In this document: positions 1 to 7,002 of the stretch, in pieces
Numbering within the stretch: the stretch's first letter is position 1
Layout of the letters: each line of letters begins with the position of its first letter
Assembly: GCA_002172355.2 (NCBI GenBank)
Contig: NHGH02000005.1
Location: 9,755-17,773, forward strand
Source of the DNA: Euryarchaeota archaeon TMED132
GTDB taxonomy: Archaea > Thermoplasmatota > Poseidoniia > Poseidoniales > Poseidoniaceae
DNA: 8,019 bases
Reading direction: 5' to 3'
Position numbers and translations under genes: made by a program
The notes under the pieces: model-generated
What the model was told of the DNA's origin: nothing
What the model saw: the letters and a program-made list of their open reading frames with translations, nothing else
Databases searched by the model: none

Positions 1-47
1 TTCTTGTTTATGGCAAGTTCATCCCAGTCGTCTTCTAAATCTTTCAT
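1..47 (-). CDS. 5' fragment of an unidentified gene downstream of aIF1A, possibly RIO1-type kinase
   Basis: Only the first 15 codons and two further bases are inside the window, reading MKDLEDDWDELAINK. The ATG at 47 is preferred because GGTGGT lies 4-5 bases upstream of it; an in-frame ATG at 59 would add four residues (MGGQ) but has only a weak AGGA about 12 bases away. The gene begins 26 bases after the aIF1A stop on the same strand, so it is probably co-transcribed. In many archaea aIF1A is followed by a RIO1 serine/threonine kinase involved in small-subunit maturation, and archaeal RIO1 proteins can begin with a similar MKDL-type charged helix. That identity is inference from context; 15 residues cannot prove it. 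Confidence 0.5.
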   Translation of the reverse strand, partial: MKDLEDDWDELAINK

Positions 48-57
48 TTGACCACCC
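48..57 (-). promoter_or_regulatory. Ribosome binding site for the left-edge gene
   Basis: On the minus strand GGGTGGT (57 to 51) stands three to four bases before the ATG at 47. It matches the archaeal 16S tail complement (GGAGGTGAT) with one mismatch. It supports the start at 47 over the ATG at 59, because the latter would place this motif inside the coding region. Confidence 0.45.
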
Positions 58-73
58 ATAAGGCCAATAAATC

Positions 74-736
74 CTAACCAAATAGTGAATCGATATCGAT
101 GTCTTCATCGTCATCTTCATCGCTATCTTCTTCGGTTGCAGGATATTCTTCTACAGCCTCAAATTCTTCTTCTGGTTCATCAGGCTTATCTTCAGAAGCC
201 TCTTCTTTAGAGTTTGAATCATCCTGTTCCTCATCTTCACTATCTCCAAATAAATCATCATCATCATCTGGAGTGTCTGCCTCTCCAAATAAATCATCAT
301 CTTCATCAGTATCAACAGTTCCGAATAGATCGTCGTGCTCATCATCATCATCATGAGAGACATTCATGCCAAATACATCGACATCATCTGGTAGAACTCC
401 TTTACGCGAAAGGTACATTGCTTGAGTTTTGGTATATCTATGCTTGACATCTGCTTTGGAGTCTTGGAAATCCCAAGGCCAAACGATGATTAAATCACCT
501 TCTCTAACCCATTGGCGCCTTCTCATCTTGCCAGGAATTCTAGCCAACCTCGTCTCTCCATCTTCACAAAGAATAGTTACTCTTCGACCACCAAGAATTT
601 GTTCTGCTAAAGCGAACATTTCGTTTATTTTGCGGTTTGGCATTTTGACACGAATCTTTCCAGAAGAACCATCTTCTGGATTCTCTAGACGGGCTAGTTC
701 TTCCACGTCTACTTTTTCTTCACGTCTACGACCCAC
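74..736 (-). CDS. eif1a: Archaeal translation initiation factor 1A with a long acidic DDLFG-repeat tail
   Basis: aIF1A binds the A-site region of the small ribosomal subunit during initiation and works with aIF1, aIF2 and aIF5B. Residues about 1-25 are a charged N-terminal tail, about 26-100 the S1-like OB fold, including the family signature CEDGETRLARIPGKMRRR (57-74) and the segment REGDLIIVWPWDFQ, and about 100-115 the helical end. The core ends near residue 120. Usual archaeal aIF1A is roughly 95-115 residues, so this 220-residue protein has about 90-100 extra C-terminal residues, nearly all Asp, Glu and Ser. Within them are three DDLFG motifs (135-139, 147-151, 160-164), a degenerate VDVFG (119-123) and a terminal DSLFG (216-220). 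The start is GTG at 736, preceded by GTGA and limited by an in-frame TGA nine bases upstream. It lies 65 nt after nuoN. The core identity is secure; the role of the tail is unknown. Confidence 0.95.
   Translation of the reverse strand: MGRRREEKVDVEELARLENPEDGSSGKIRVKMPNRKINEMFALAEQILGGRRVTILCEDGETRLARIPGKMRRRQWVREGDLIIVWPWDFQDSKADVKHRYTKTQAMYLSRKGVLPDDVDVFGMNVSHDDDDEHDDLFGTVDTDEDDDLFGEADTPDDDDDLFGDSEDEEQDDSNSKEEASEDKPDEPEEEFEAVEEYPATEEDSDEDDDEDIDIDSLFG
243..301 (-). repeat. Direct 20-bp repeat, 39-bp period, in the aIF1A tail
   Basis: The plus-strand 20-mer tctccaaataaatcatcatc occurs exactly at 243-262 and again at 282-301. The 39-bp period equals 13 codons and encodes successive DDDLFG units. 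A third unit near 320-337 encodes the same DDLFG with different codons (ccgaatagatcg), so it is older or has diverged. The tail also contains runs of atc/tca triplets that could promote slippage. Confidence 0.85.
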
Positions 737-801
737 AATGTCTCACTAATATAGGCTGATAGTCAACCCTTATTGAAGGCATCACCCGTTTAAGTGCGTT
801 T

Positions 802-2529
802 TTATGCCCAATTATAATTGAAACTTTGTGCTGCTGTTTCACAGATTTCAAGTATCTTATCGCTTGCCACTCCCATGAATACTGTAGCAAGTAAACAGGC
901 AAGTATTGCGAAGCGAACTTGCCATCCTGCTGGAAGCGGTCCGGTTTTACCTTCCTCGGGTTCTTCAAAGAACATTACAACTCCAATTCTTAGGTAGTAG
1001 TAAACTGAAATCGCTGAATTAATTACCATTGCTAATGCTAGCCACCAAACCCAATGAACATCAGATAATCCAAGTTCACTACCAGTTGCTAATGCTTCAC
1101 TCATGTCACCAAGGGCAACTTTGACAATTCCCATTATCACTAGTAATTTCGACATAAATCCTGCTAAAGGTGGAACTCCTGCTAATGAAATCATGAAGAT
1201 AAACATAGCAACTGCGAGGAATGGTTCTCTCTTGGCAAGTCCGCCAAGAGAAGATAGCCTCGAACCGCCACCTTCTGATTCAAGAACAGATAAGACGAGG
1301 AATGCCCCTAACTTGAATGCTACTAATACCATCAAGTGGAACATCAGTGCTGTCAATACAACTACTGCTGCTTCTCCAGGGTCTCCTGATAATGTTTCAT
1401 CCCAATTCCATGCTCCAATAGCGGTAATCGCTGCAAGCATGTAACCTGCATGGGCTACTGAAGAATAAGCAAGCATTCTCTTAGGATTAGTACTACCAAG
1501 AGCAGCTAAGTTACCCCACGTCATTGTGATAACAGATAATAATCCTAGACATACAAGCCAAACTGTTCCATCCTCGCTTGACTCAGGTGCTGCAACTATC
1601 AACAGCATTCGTAAAAGACCAACAATACCCATTGCTTTGCTCGCTGTGGCAAGAACTCCTGCCACTGGGCTGCTTGCCCCTGAATAAGCATCAGGTGCTG
1701 CAAAGTGGAAAGGTGCTGCGCTAACTTTGAAACCAAAGCCAACCAAAACAAATCCAATACCAATCATTGGTAGTGCATCACTTCCAGATTGAGCAAATGT
1801 TGTTGCTAGTACATCTAATTGTAGAGAACCTGCCCACAAATACAACATTGACAATCCATACAAACCTACTCCTGAAGCTACAGAACCAACGATGAAATAT
1901 TTCATTCCAGCCTCGGTTCCAGCCTTGGATTCCTTGAAGAATGCAACAAGAACATAGGTTGAGAAAGATGCCAACTCAAGTCCAATGAATAGTACAAATA
2001 AGTCTTGGGCTAAAGCGACGATAGACATTCCAAGAGCACAGGTGATCATCAAAATATAGAAATCACCCTGTCTTCTATTATTGTATAATTCATCAGTGGA
2101 TAACTTCGCACCTATTCCTTTGACATCCAATCTGTTCATACTGGCAAATGCTGCTAGTGTCAAAGCACCGAAGAATATCAATTCAAAGACTCGACTAAAG
2201 GCATTTATCATCAGAATTTGAGTGCCTCCTTCACTAACAATAGCAGTTCTTTCCACTCCATCTTGGAAGGAGAGAATAGTCATGACAAAGGATGTACCAA
2301 TGGTAATGACTGCAATCCAAGATGGTAATCTTGGGTCGCTAGTCAACTTGAATCTTTTACCGCCCAATAACCAAGGAATTCTGGTCTGAGTTCCTGGAAT
2401 TCTGAACTTTCCGCCCCCGAGATTAGGAACTACAATTAGTAGTATCAAACCTGCAAATAGAATTAATTCAGGACAGAGTGCGGAGATAAAACCTTCACCA
2501 AATGGTTCAACTGTTTTCAATGTAGACAT
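802..2529 (-). CDS. nuoN: Complex I subunit N (antiporter-like proton pump)
   Basis: NuoN is the antiporter-like membrane subunit nearest the NuoA/J/K core of respiratory complex I and moves protons across the cytoplasmic membrane. The 575-residue protein is rich in hydrophobic helices. Key channel residues are in place: E185 in GLELASFSTY (E. coli E133), K268 in FKVSAAPFHF (K217), K298 in TASKAM (K247) and K461 in LAGFMSKL of the broken helix TM12 (K395). The start chosen is ATG at 2529, one base after the nuoM stop, with GGAGG eight bases upstream. The longer reading from TTG at 2553 overlaps nuoM and has no comparable site. Length is above the roughly 485 residues of E. coli NuoN. Part of the excess is a polar, basic loop of about 36 residues after the first helix (about 36-72). 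It is the last gene of the visible nuo block. Confidence 0.96.
   Translation of the reverse strand: MSTLKTVEPFGEGFISALCPELILFAGLILLIVVPNLGGGKFRIPGTQTRIPWLLGGKRFKLTSDPRLPSWIAVITIGTSFVMTILSFQDGVERTAIVSEGGTQILMINAFSRVFELIFFGALTLAAFASMNRLDVKGIGAKLSTDELYNNRRQGDFYILMITCALGMSIVALAQDLFVLFIGLELASFSTYVLVAFFKESKAGTEAGMKYFIVGSVASGVGLYGLSMLYLWAGSLQLDVLATTFAQSGSDALPMIGIGFVLVGFGFKVSAAPFHFAAPDAYSGASSPVAGVLATASKAMGIVGLLRMLLIVAAPESSEDGTVWLVCLGLLSVITMTWGNLAALGSTNPKRMLAYSSVAHAGYMLAAITAIGAWNWDETLSGDPGEAAVVVLTALMFHLMVLVAFKLGAFLVLSVLESEGGGSRLSSLGGLAKREPFLAVAMFIFMISLAGVPPLAGFMSKLLVIMGIVKVALGDMSEALATGSELGLSDVHWVWWLALAMVINSAISVYYYLRIGVVMFFEEPEEGKTGPLPAGWQVRFAILACLLATVFMGVASDKILEICETAAQSFNYNWA
806..822 (-). promoter_or_regulatory. 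Possible TATA element for aIF1A inside the end of nuoN
   Basis: The last codons of nuoN contain a perfect 12-bp palindrome, CAATTATAATTG (809-820). Read on the minus strand it gives an A/T-rich TATA-like core preceded by TTTCAA. A TATA box here would place a start site near 785-790 and a leader of about 50 bases before the GTG at 736. The intergenic stretch 737-801 also has an A/T-rich CTATATTA, but it lies about 10 bases from the start codon, too close to serve as a TATA box for a leadered transcript. No T-run terminator is visible, so read-through from the nuo operon is equally possible. Confidence 0.2.
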
Positions 2530-2530
2530 A

Positions 2531-4159
2531 TCAAGCGCCTCCCTTTCCAACAAATAATATCAAACCGTTGAATATTTGTTTGGTCCAATCATCCATCATG
2601 TCTAACGCAATCCATGGCATTACGCCGAATAAGATTGTAAAGAATGCTAAAATCAACATTGCGAATTTTTCTGGATTGGAAATATCTGGGATTACTTTAC
2701 CTACCATATTGGCTGGTGGCTGAGTATCATCCCCACCTTCGAAAATTGTTCTCTGCATCGACCATAGATAGTATGCTGCGGTAAGAGCGAGAACCAGTGC
2801 TGGTCCAACCATCCACCAAATACTCCATCCATCGAGTGAAATCATATGCCACAAAGCGATAAGCATCATAATTTCAGCAACGAAACCGGCAAGTAGTGGG
2901 AGACCCAAAGAAGCCATCCAAGCAAACATCATCGATGTTGCAAGCCATGGTGAATGTTTTGCCATTCCACGCATAGCACCAATTTCCATACTGTGATAGT
3001 GATGTTTGAAAGCACCACATACTGCGAACAGCATTGGACTGATTATACCGTGTGCAAACATCATGAATAGTGCTGCTGCCCAACCCATAGGTTGCATTGT
3101 GGCAATACCGATGAGTATTACTCCCATGTGGGAAACCGATGAATAGGCAACCATCTTCTTCAAGTTAGTTTGACCCAAACAAACAATTGCACCCCATACC
3201 AGGGATACCATTCCAATAATCATCAATGCTAGTTGGAAATGGTATAGAGCATGTGGGAATAGGCTTAGAGGTAATCTAAACATTCCATATGCACCCATTT
3301 TCAGCATTACACCTGCTAATAGCATTGAACCACCAGTTGGTGCTTGAACGTGAGCATCAGGCAGCCAAGTGTGGAAAGGTACTGCTGGTAGTTTTACCAA
3401 GAAACCAATCATCAACATTACGAATAATATGTTCTGCATTGTCTTGCCTAAGAACCAGTTATCGCCTACATTTGCAGTTCTTGCAGAATCAATCAATTCC
3501 GGAATAGAGAAACTGCGACCAGTCATTGAACCTGCAGATGCAAGTGAGTTTGGTTGTTGTAGGAAGTATAGAGTCACTAGACCTAGAAGCATTATCACAG
3601 ATGCTGTGAATGTATAGATGAAGAATTTTTGAGCAGCATACTTTCTGTCTGCTCCGCCCCACTTTAGAATCAAGAAGAACATTGGAATTAATGTAAGTTC
3701 CCAGAACACATAGAACATAAACAAGTCCAAAGATACAAAGACGCCAATCAAAGCCCCACCCATCATCAATAGTAGAGGGAAATAGGTGGCACCATACTTT
3801 TCATTCCAAGTTGCAATTATTGTCACAGGTAGTAAGAAAGTTGTCAGCCAAACCATTGGGAAAGATAGAGCATCTAATCCAACCGTCCAATTTATTCCAA
3901 GTGAATCGATCCAAGCATAACTTACGAAGTACTCGTAATCATTGAATTCAATGTCCATCCAAGAAACATTTCCAAAATACTTGAAGAACATTCCAGTTGT
4001 CAAAACAAGTAGTAGTAGTGAGAAAACCAAACAAGCCATTCTAATTGGCTTAACCAATCCTTCACGAACTCTTGGTGAAGCATTGGAAACAAAGGCTAGT
4101 AAAATCATACTGCTAATTAGTGGGAAAGCCACCAATGGAATCGAAATCCAATCATTCAA
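2531..4159 (-). CDS. nuoM: Complex I subunit M (antiporter-like proton pump), TTG start
   Basis: NuoM is the middle antiporter-like subunit of the complex I membrane arm. The 542-residue length is close to the usual ~500. Family landmarks are clear: E154 in FWELTLIPMFF (E. coli E144), K256 in VKLPAVPFHTWLPDAH (K234), K287 in LLAGVMLKMGAYG (K265), the NLKKMVAYSSVSHMG segment (332-346), H370 in the FAHGIISPM helix, and E429 in LAGFVAEIMML of TM12 (E407, the glutamate that distinguishes NuoM from NuoL/N at this place). The start is TTG at 4159, directly after the nuoL TGA and in the same reading frame. No ATG is available in frame before residue 18, which would cut into the first helix, and a G-rich ribosome binding site is correctly spaced for the TTG. 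Fourteen or so membrane helices are expected. Confidence 0.95.
   Translation of the reverse strand: MNDWISIPLVAFPLISSMILLAFVSNASPRVREGLVKPIRMACLVFSLLLLVLTTGMFFKYFGNVSWMDIEFNDYEYFVSYAWIDSLGINWTVGLDALSFPMVWLTTFLLPVTIIATWNEKYGATYFPLLLMMGGALIGVFVSLDLFMFYVFWELTLIPMFFLILKWGGADRKYAAQKFFIYTFTASVIMLLGLVTLYFLQQPNSLASAGSMTGRSFSIPELIDSARTANVGDNWFLGKTMQNILFVMLMIGFLVKLPAVPFHTWLPDAHVQAPTGGSMLLAGVMLKMGAYGMFRLPLSLFPHALYHFQLALMIIGMVSLVWGAIVCLGQTNLKKMVAYSSVSHMGVILIGIATMQPMGWAAALFMMFAHGIISPMLFAVCGAFKHHYHSMEIGAMRGMAKHSPWLATSMMFAWMASLGLPLLAGFVAEIMMLIALWHMISLDGWSIWWMVGPALVLALTAAYYLWSMQRTIFEGGDDTQPPANMVGKVIPDISNPEKFAMLILAFFTILFGVMPWIALDMMDDWTKQIFNGLILFVGKGGA
2538..2542 (-). promoter_or_regulatory. Ribosome binding site fixing the nuoN start
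   Basis: GGAGG sits inside the last codons of nuoM, eight bases before the ATG at 2529. This decides for the 575-residue NuoN and implies translational coupling to nuoM termination (TGA at 2533-2531, one base before the ATG). Confidence 0.75.
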
Positions 4160-6427
4160 TCATGCCACCCCCCACAATAAGAAGAAAATCGCTAATGTTC
4201 CAACTGATATCATCAAGATGTAATCTCTTGCAGAACCTGTGGTCAAAGAGCGAACTACGCTTGATAGAGACTGAGACCCTCTCTCGATATTCTTGATGGT
4301 TCCGTCAATTACCAAACTATCGGCTTCTGCTGACTTATTGGAAAAGGCTGCTACAATCTTGAGCATGGCCATATCATAGTAGTAATCAATGTACAACCTT
4401 TGCTCGAGAGCCCTGGTAAGGCTAGATTGAGCAATCGCACTATTATTGAAGTTGAAACGAGCATAAACCCAAGCATTCAATTTGATGACTGGCTTCATCC
4501 AAGGCTTGGTCTGTTCGCCTTCTGCTAAATTACCACCATAAAGTGACATTGCTAATCCTGGACCTAATACTGCTCCAATAGCTATAGCCAAATATGTCAA
4601 GATGAAGAAGAATGGGTCGCCATTGGCAAATGCATGGTCCAATTCATAGGCAATTCCTTTGAACAGATTTCCATGGTGCATTGGCCCTTCGCCCTGTTCA
4701 GAAACCCAGTGTGTGAAGCCCATTCCTGCAAGTATAATTGCTGACAGAGTTACGAAAGTTAGAGTGAAAAGTGGTATCTTTATCCATGTATTTGTTGGAC
4801 CTACATGAGCTGCAACCTCATTATTTGGCTTACCAGCAAATGTCTTTAGCCACATTCTGGACATATAAAAGCCGGTCATTCCAGCGCCAATTAATACGCA
4901 CATTGCTGGAAGTAGGAATCTTGGGTCATCTTGAGCGACTCTCCAAGCATTAGCAATGATTCCCTCTTTAGACCAAAATCCTCCGATGAATGGTAGACCC
5001 ATAATCGAGGCTGAACCAACTAACATTGCTGTTGCTGTAAGTGGCATCTTTGATGCAAGGCCGCCCATGTTATCCATAGACTGTGCATCAAAGTCATCCT
5101 CATGATGGTCGTCATGATGTTCATCTCCATGGTCGTCATGGTGATGTAAGTGATGATGAGCATGATGGACTTCGTGAATTACTGAACCGCTCGCCATAAA
5201 CAGCATTCCCTTTGCCATCGCGTGATTGAACAGATGGAATAATGCCGCTCCAAATGCTACAACAACGATGTAATGGGAATCGCTATCATTATGCCAGTCC
5301 AAGGTATTAGCAAGATACATTGCACAACCCAGTCCTGTGAAAATATACGCTAATTGACTCATTGTAGAATATGCTAAAACCTTCTTCAAATCATTTTGAA
5401 CAAAGGCAATTGCTGCTGCCATAACCGCAGTAATACCACCGATTAAGGCGATGATGAATGCTAAGTCTACAAGGTCTCCACTAAGTGCTTCGGCTCCAAA
5501 GAATGGGAACATTCTAGCAACTAAGTAAAGTCCAGCGTTAACCATGGTTGCCGCGTGAATAAGTGCAGATACTGGTGTTGGCCCTTCCATAGCATCTGGT
5601 AACCAAACGTGTAATGGGAATTGTGCAGATTTACCAACTGCTCCGATAAACATCATTCCAAGTGCCCATTGTAGAGTACTAGATGAAACTCCTGCCATGA
5701 ATTCTTTATCCTCAAGAGCACCGAAAATAACATCGTAGTCAAGCGAACCAAAGATATCCCACATCATCACCAATCCTATAACAAGGAAAACATCACCAAT
5801 ACGAGTGGTTAGGAAAGCTTTCTTTGCGGCATAAGCAGCACTTGGGCGTTCATAGTAAAATCCGATTAGAAGATAGGAACAAAGACCCATAATTTCCCAG
5901 AAGATAAATAGCCAGAGGAATGAATCTGCAAGAACCATACCTAGCATTCCTGAACAGAATAGAACGAACTCTGCATAGAAACGGTGATTTCTATTATCAT
6001 TAATCGGGTCTGTATTCATGTAACCAATACTGAATATATTGATTAGAAGACAAAGGAATGAGGCAACAAATAGTAGCATCACAGTAACGTGGTCGATATA
6101 TATTCCAAAACCAAGACTTACAGGTTCAAGTACGCCTCCATCCCAAACTGTAGTATTAACCCAAAGAAGATTGACTGAATCTTTTATTCCAGCAAAACCA
6201 CCAATATGGTCTTTGATCAATAGAAGAGATATAATCAAACTCGCAGCCATTACTGGTAAAGCAATTAGCCCCCCTTCTTTCAAACTATTCTTCCAAAATG
6301 GGTTCTTATTGAATACGCGTCCCAGGAATAAAATCACTGGGAATGCTAACATTGGTAAAAGAATGATTAGTGGTGCATATTGAACCATATCGCTGTCGAG
6401 AATAACATCTGAACTACTTGCCATCAT
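4160..6427 (-). CDS. nuoL: Complex I subunit L (distal antiporter-like proton pump) with His-rich loop
   Basis: NuoL is the distal pumping subunit of complex I. Its C-terminal lateral helix runs along NuoM and NuoN. The 755 residues exceed the ~610 of E. coli NuoL. Recognised residues are E178 in FWEIMGLCSYLLIGF (E. coli E144), K266 in GKSAQFPLHVWLPDAM (K229), H291 in PVSALIHAATMV, K348/K349 in NDLKKVLAYSTMSQ, and K487-E488 in GGFWSKEGII of TM12 (K399). After a longer mid-region, residues 640-755 hold the lateral helix and final membrane helix, with the typical LYIDYYYDMAMLK near 678-690. Residues 418-442 carry 14 histidines mixed with Asp/Glu, a likely metal-binding insert. The start is ATG at 6427 or the adjacent ATG at 6424; the second is slightly better spaced from GAGGTGAT. 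It begins six bases after nuoK and ends flush against nuoM. Confidence 0.97.
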   Translation of the reverse strand: MMASSSDVILDSDMVQYAPLIILLPMLAFPVILFLGRVFNKNPFWKNSLKEGGLIALPVMAASLIISLLLIKDHIGGFAGIKDSVNLLWVNTTVWDGGVLEPVSLGFGIYIDHVTVMLLFVASFLCLLINIFSIGYMNTDPINDNRNHRFYAEFVLFCSGMLGMVLADSFLWLFIFWEIMGLCSYLLIGFYYERPSAAYAAKKAFLTTRIGDVFLVIGLVMMWDIFGSLDYDVIFGALEDKEFMAGVSSSTLQWALGMMFIGAVGKSAQFPLHVWLPDAMEGPTPVSALIHAATMVNAGLYLVARMFPFFGAEALSGDLVDLAFIIALIGGITAVMAAAIAFVQNDLKKVLAYSTMSQLAYIFTGLGCAMYLANTLDWHNDSDSHYIVVVAFGAALFHLFNHAMAKGMLFMASGSVIHEVHHAHHHLHHHDDHGDEHHDDHHEDDFDAQSMDNMGGLASKMPLTATAMLVGSASIMGLPFIGGFWSKEGIIANAWRVAQDDPRFLLPAMCVLIGAGMTGFYMSRMWLKTFAGKPNNEVAAHVGPTNTWIKIPLFTLTFVTLSAIILAGMGFTHWVSEQGEGPMHHGNLFKGIAYELDHAFANGDPFFFILTYLAIAIGAVLGPGLAMSLYGGNLAEGEQTKPWMKPVIKLNAWVYARFNFNNSAIAQSSLTRALEQRLYIDYYYDMAMLKIVAAFSNKSAEADSLVIDGTIKNIERGSQSLSSVVRSLTTGSARDYILMISVGTLAIFFLLWGVA
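4165..4173 (-). promoter_or_regulatory. G-rich ribosome binding site supporting the nuoM TTG start
   Basis: The minus strand reads GGGGGGTGG ending five bases before TTG at 4159, inside the last nuoL codons. An ATG at 4163 lies between, but it is out of frame and opens only a three-codon frame (MIE, stop), so it cannot start NuoM. Confidence 0.55.
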
Positions 6428-6435
6428 ATCACCTC
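6428..6435 (-). promoter_or_regulatory. Ribosome binding site of nuoL overlapping the nuoK stop
   Basis: GAGGTGAT is an exact complement of the archaeal 16S 3' end and overlaps the nuoK TGA. It touches the ATG at 6427 and is three bases from the ATG at 6424, so the second methionine may be the actual start. Confidence 0.7.
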
Positions 6436-6736
6436 AGTTCCTCAAGACGTCTACATCGTCCAATGATATCGATTCATGCTTACCATACATAGCAAGGAAA
6501 ATCGCCAGTCCAATTGCGACTTCGCTTGCCGCGATTGCAATTGCAAAAATAGTGTAAATCCATCCGGTGGCATCTCCATGATGAACTGCAGCGGCTGCAA
6601 ATTGCATATTTGCCGCATTCAGCATCAACTCAATACACATCAATACGATGATGGCATTCTTACGAGTAAAAGCCCCACCAAGTCCGATAACGAACAGGAG
6701 AGCAGAAAGTGCAGAAACCCATGCTGGATCAATCAT
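6434..6736 (-). CDS. nuoK: Complex I subunit K
   Basis: NuoK is a three-helix membrane subunit that links the quinone-site conformational change to the antiporter-like subunits. The 100-residue length is typical. Helices lie near 6-24, 28-50 and 60-84. The two conserved membrane glutamates are exactly placed: E36 in MCIELMLNAANM and E72 in IAASEVAIGLAIF, matching E. coli E36 and E72. The ATG at 6736 overlaps the stop of nuoJ C-half (ATGA) and has GGAGGTGA six bases upstream (6743-6750). Identification is secure. Confidence 0.97.
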   Translation of the reverse strand: MIDPAWVSALSALLFVIGLGGAFTRKNAIIVLMCIELMLNAANMQFAAAAVHHGDATGWIYTIFAIAIAASEVAIGLAIFLAMYGKHESISLDDVDVLRN

Positions 6737-7002
6737 TCTTCTTCACCTCCAAATTCCCAAAGAAGGTTTTCTCTTCTTTCATCACGAACAAGATATGCCG
6801 CTCCAATCATTGCAACAGACATTAAAATTCCAAGAACCAGTAATGGTAATGCCCATTCATTAAGCATAATATCTGCTAGAGCATTAGTTGTCGGTTCATT
6901 GTCGCTTGAATTATCCCAGACTTCGTCTGCACTAAGTACAGAAACAAGAATCATGCCAAGTCCAAGAAGTCCAATTCTAGTTACTAAAGACAGGAATTTC
7001 AT
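6733..7002 (-). CDS. nuoJ: Complex I subunit J, C-terminal half (split NuoJ)
   Basis: This 89-residue protein has two hydrophobic helices, about 4-24 and 50-72, joined by a polar Asp/Asn-rich loop. The second helix ends in VAMIGAAYLVRDERR, which corresponds to the conserved LLLVAMIGA(I/V) segment of the last helices of full-length NuoJ. Together with the gene before it, it makes up about 180 residues, the size of one ordinary NuoJ. Split NuoJ genes are known from haloarchaeal nuo and methanosarcinal fpo operons, so this is probably an inherited arrangement rather than a frameshift. The ATG at 7002 overlaps the previous stop as ATGA and has GAGGAGG seven bases upstream (7010-7016). A separate ribosome binding site argues for real independent translation. 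The first helix alone could be mistaken for a signal peptide. Confidence 0.88.
   Translation of the reverse strand: MKFLSLVTRIGLLGLGMILVSVLSADEVWDNSSDNEPTTNALADIMLNEWALPLLVLGILMSVAMIGAAYLVRDERRENLLWEFGGEEE

Noticed and set aside
243..354. CRISPR-like or tRNA-like structure in the repeated region near the left end
   Set aside because: The repeats are short, in frame with 13-codon spacing and explained by the protein repeats; no spacer pattern or cloverleaf was seen.
99..356. Plus-strand Ser-rich open frame of 85 residues
   Set aside because: It is the antisense of the Asp/Glu-rich aIF1A tail: GAT/GAA codons read as ATC/TTC and in this frame as TCA/TCT. Low-complexity composition and no ribosome binding site.
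726..782. Possible 18-residue leader ORF (MPSIRVDY...) before and overlapping the aIF1A start
   Set aside because: Its G-rich motif touches the ATG with no spacing, it has no recognisable leader features, and its frame simply continues an open stretch antisense-free within nuoN's end. Not supported without conservation data.
2529..2553. Upstream TTG start for nuoN giving eight extra residues
   Set aside because: TTG codon with no ribosome binding site in front, against an ATG at 2529 with GGAGG at eight bases.
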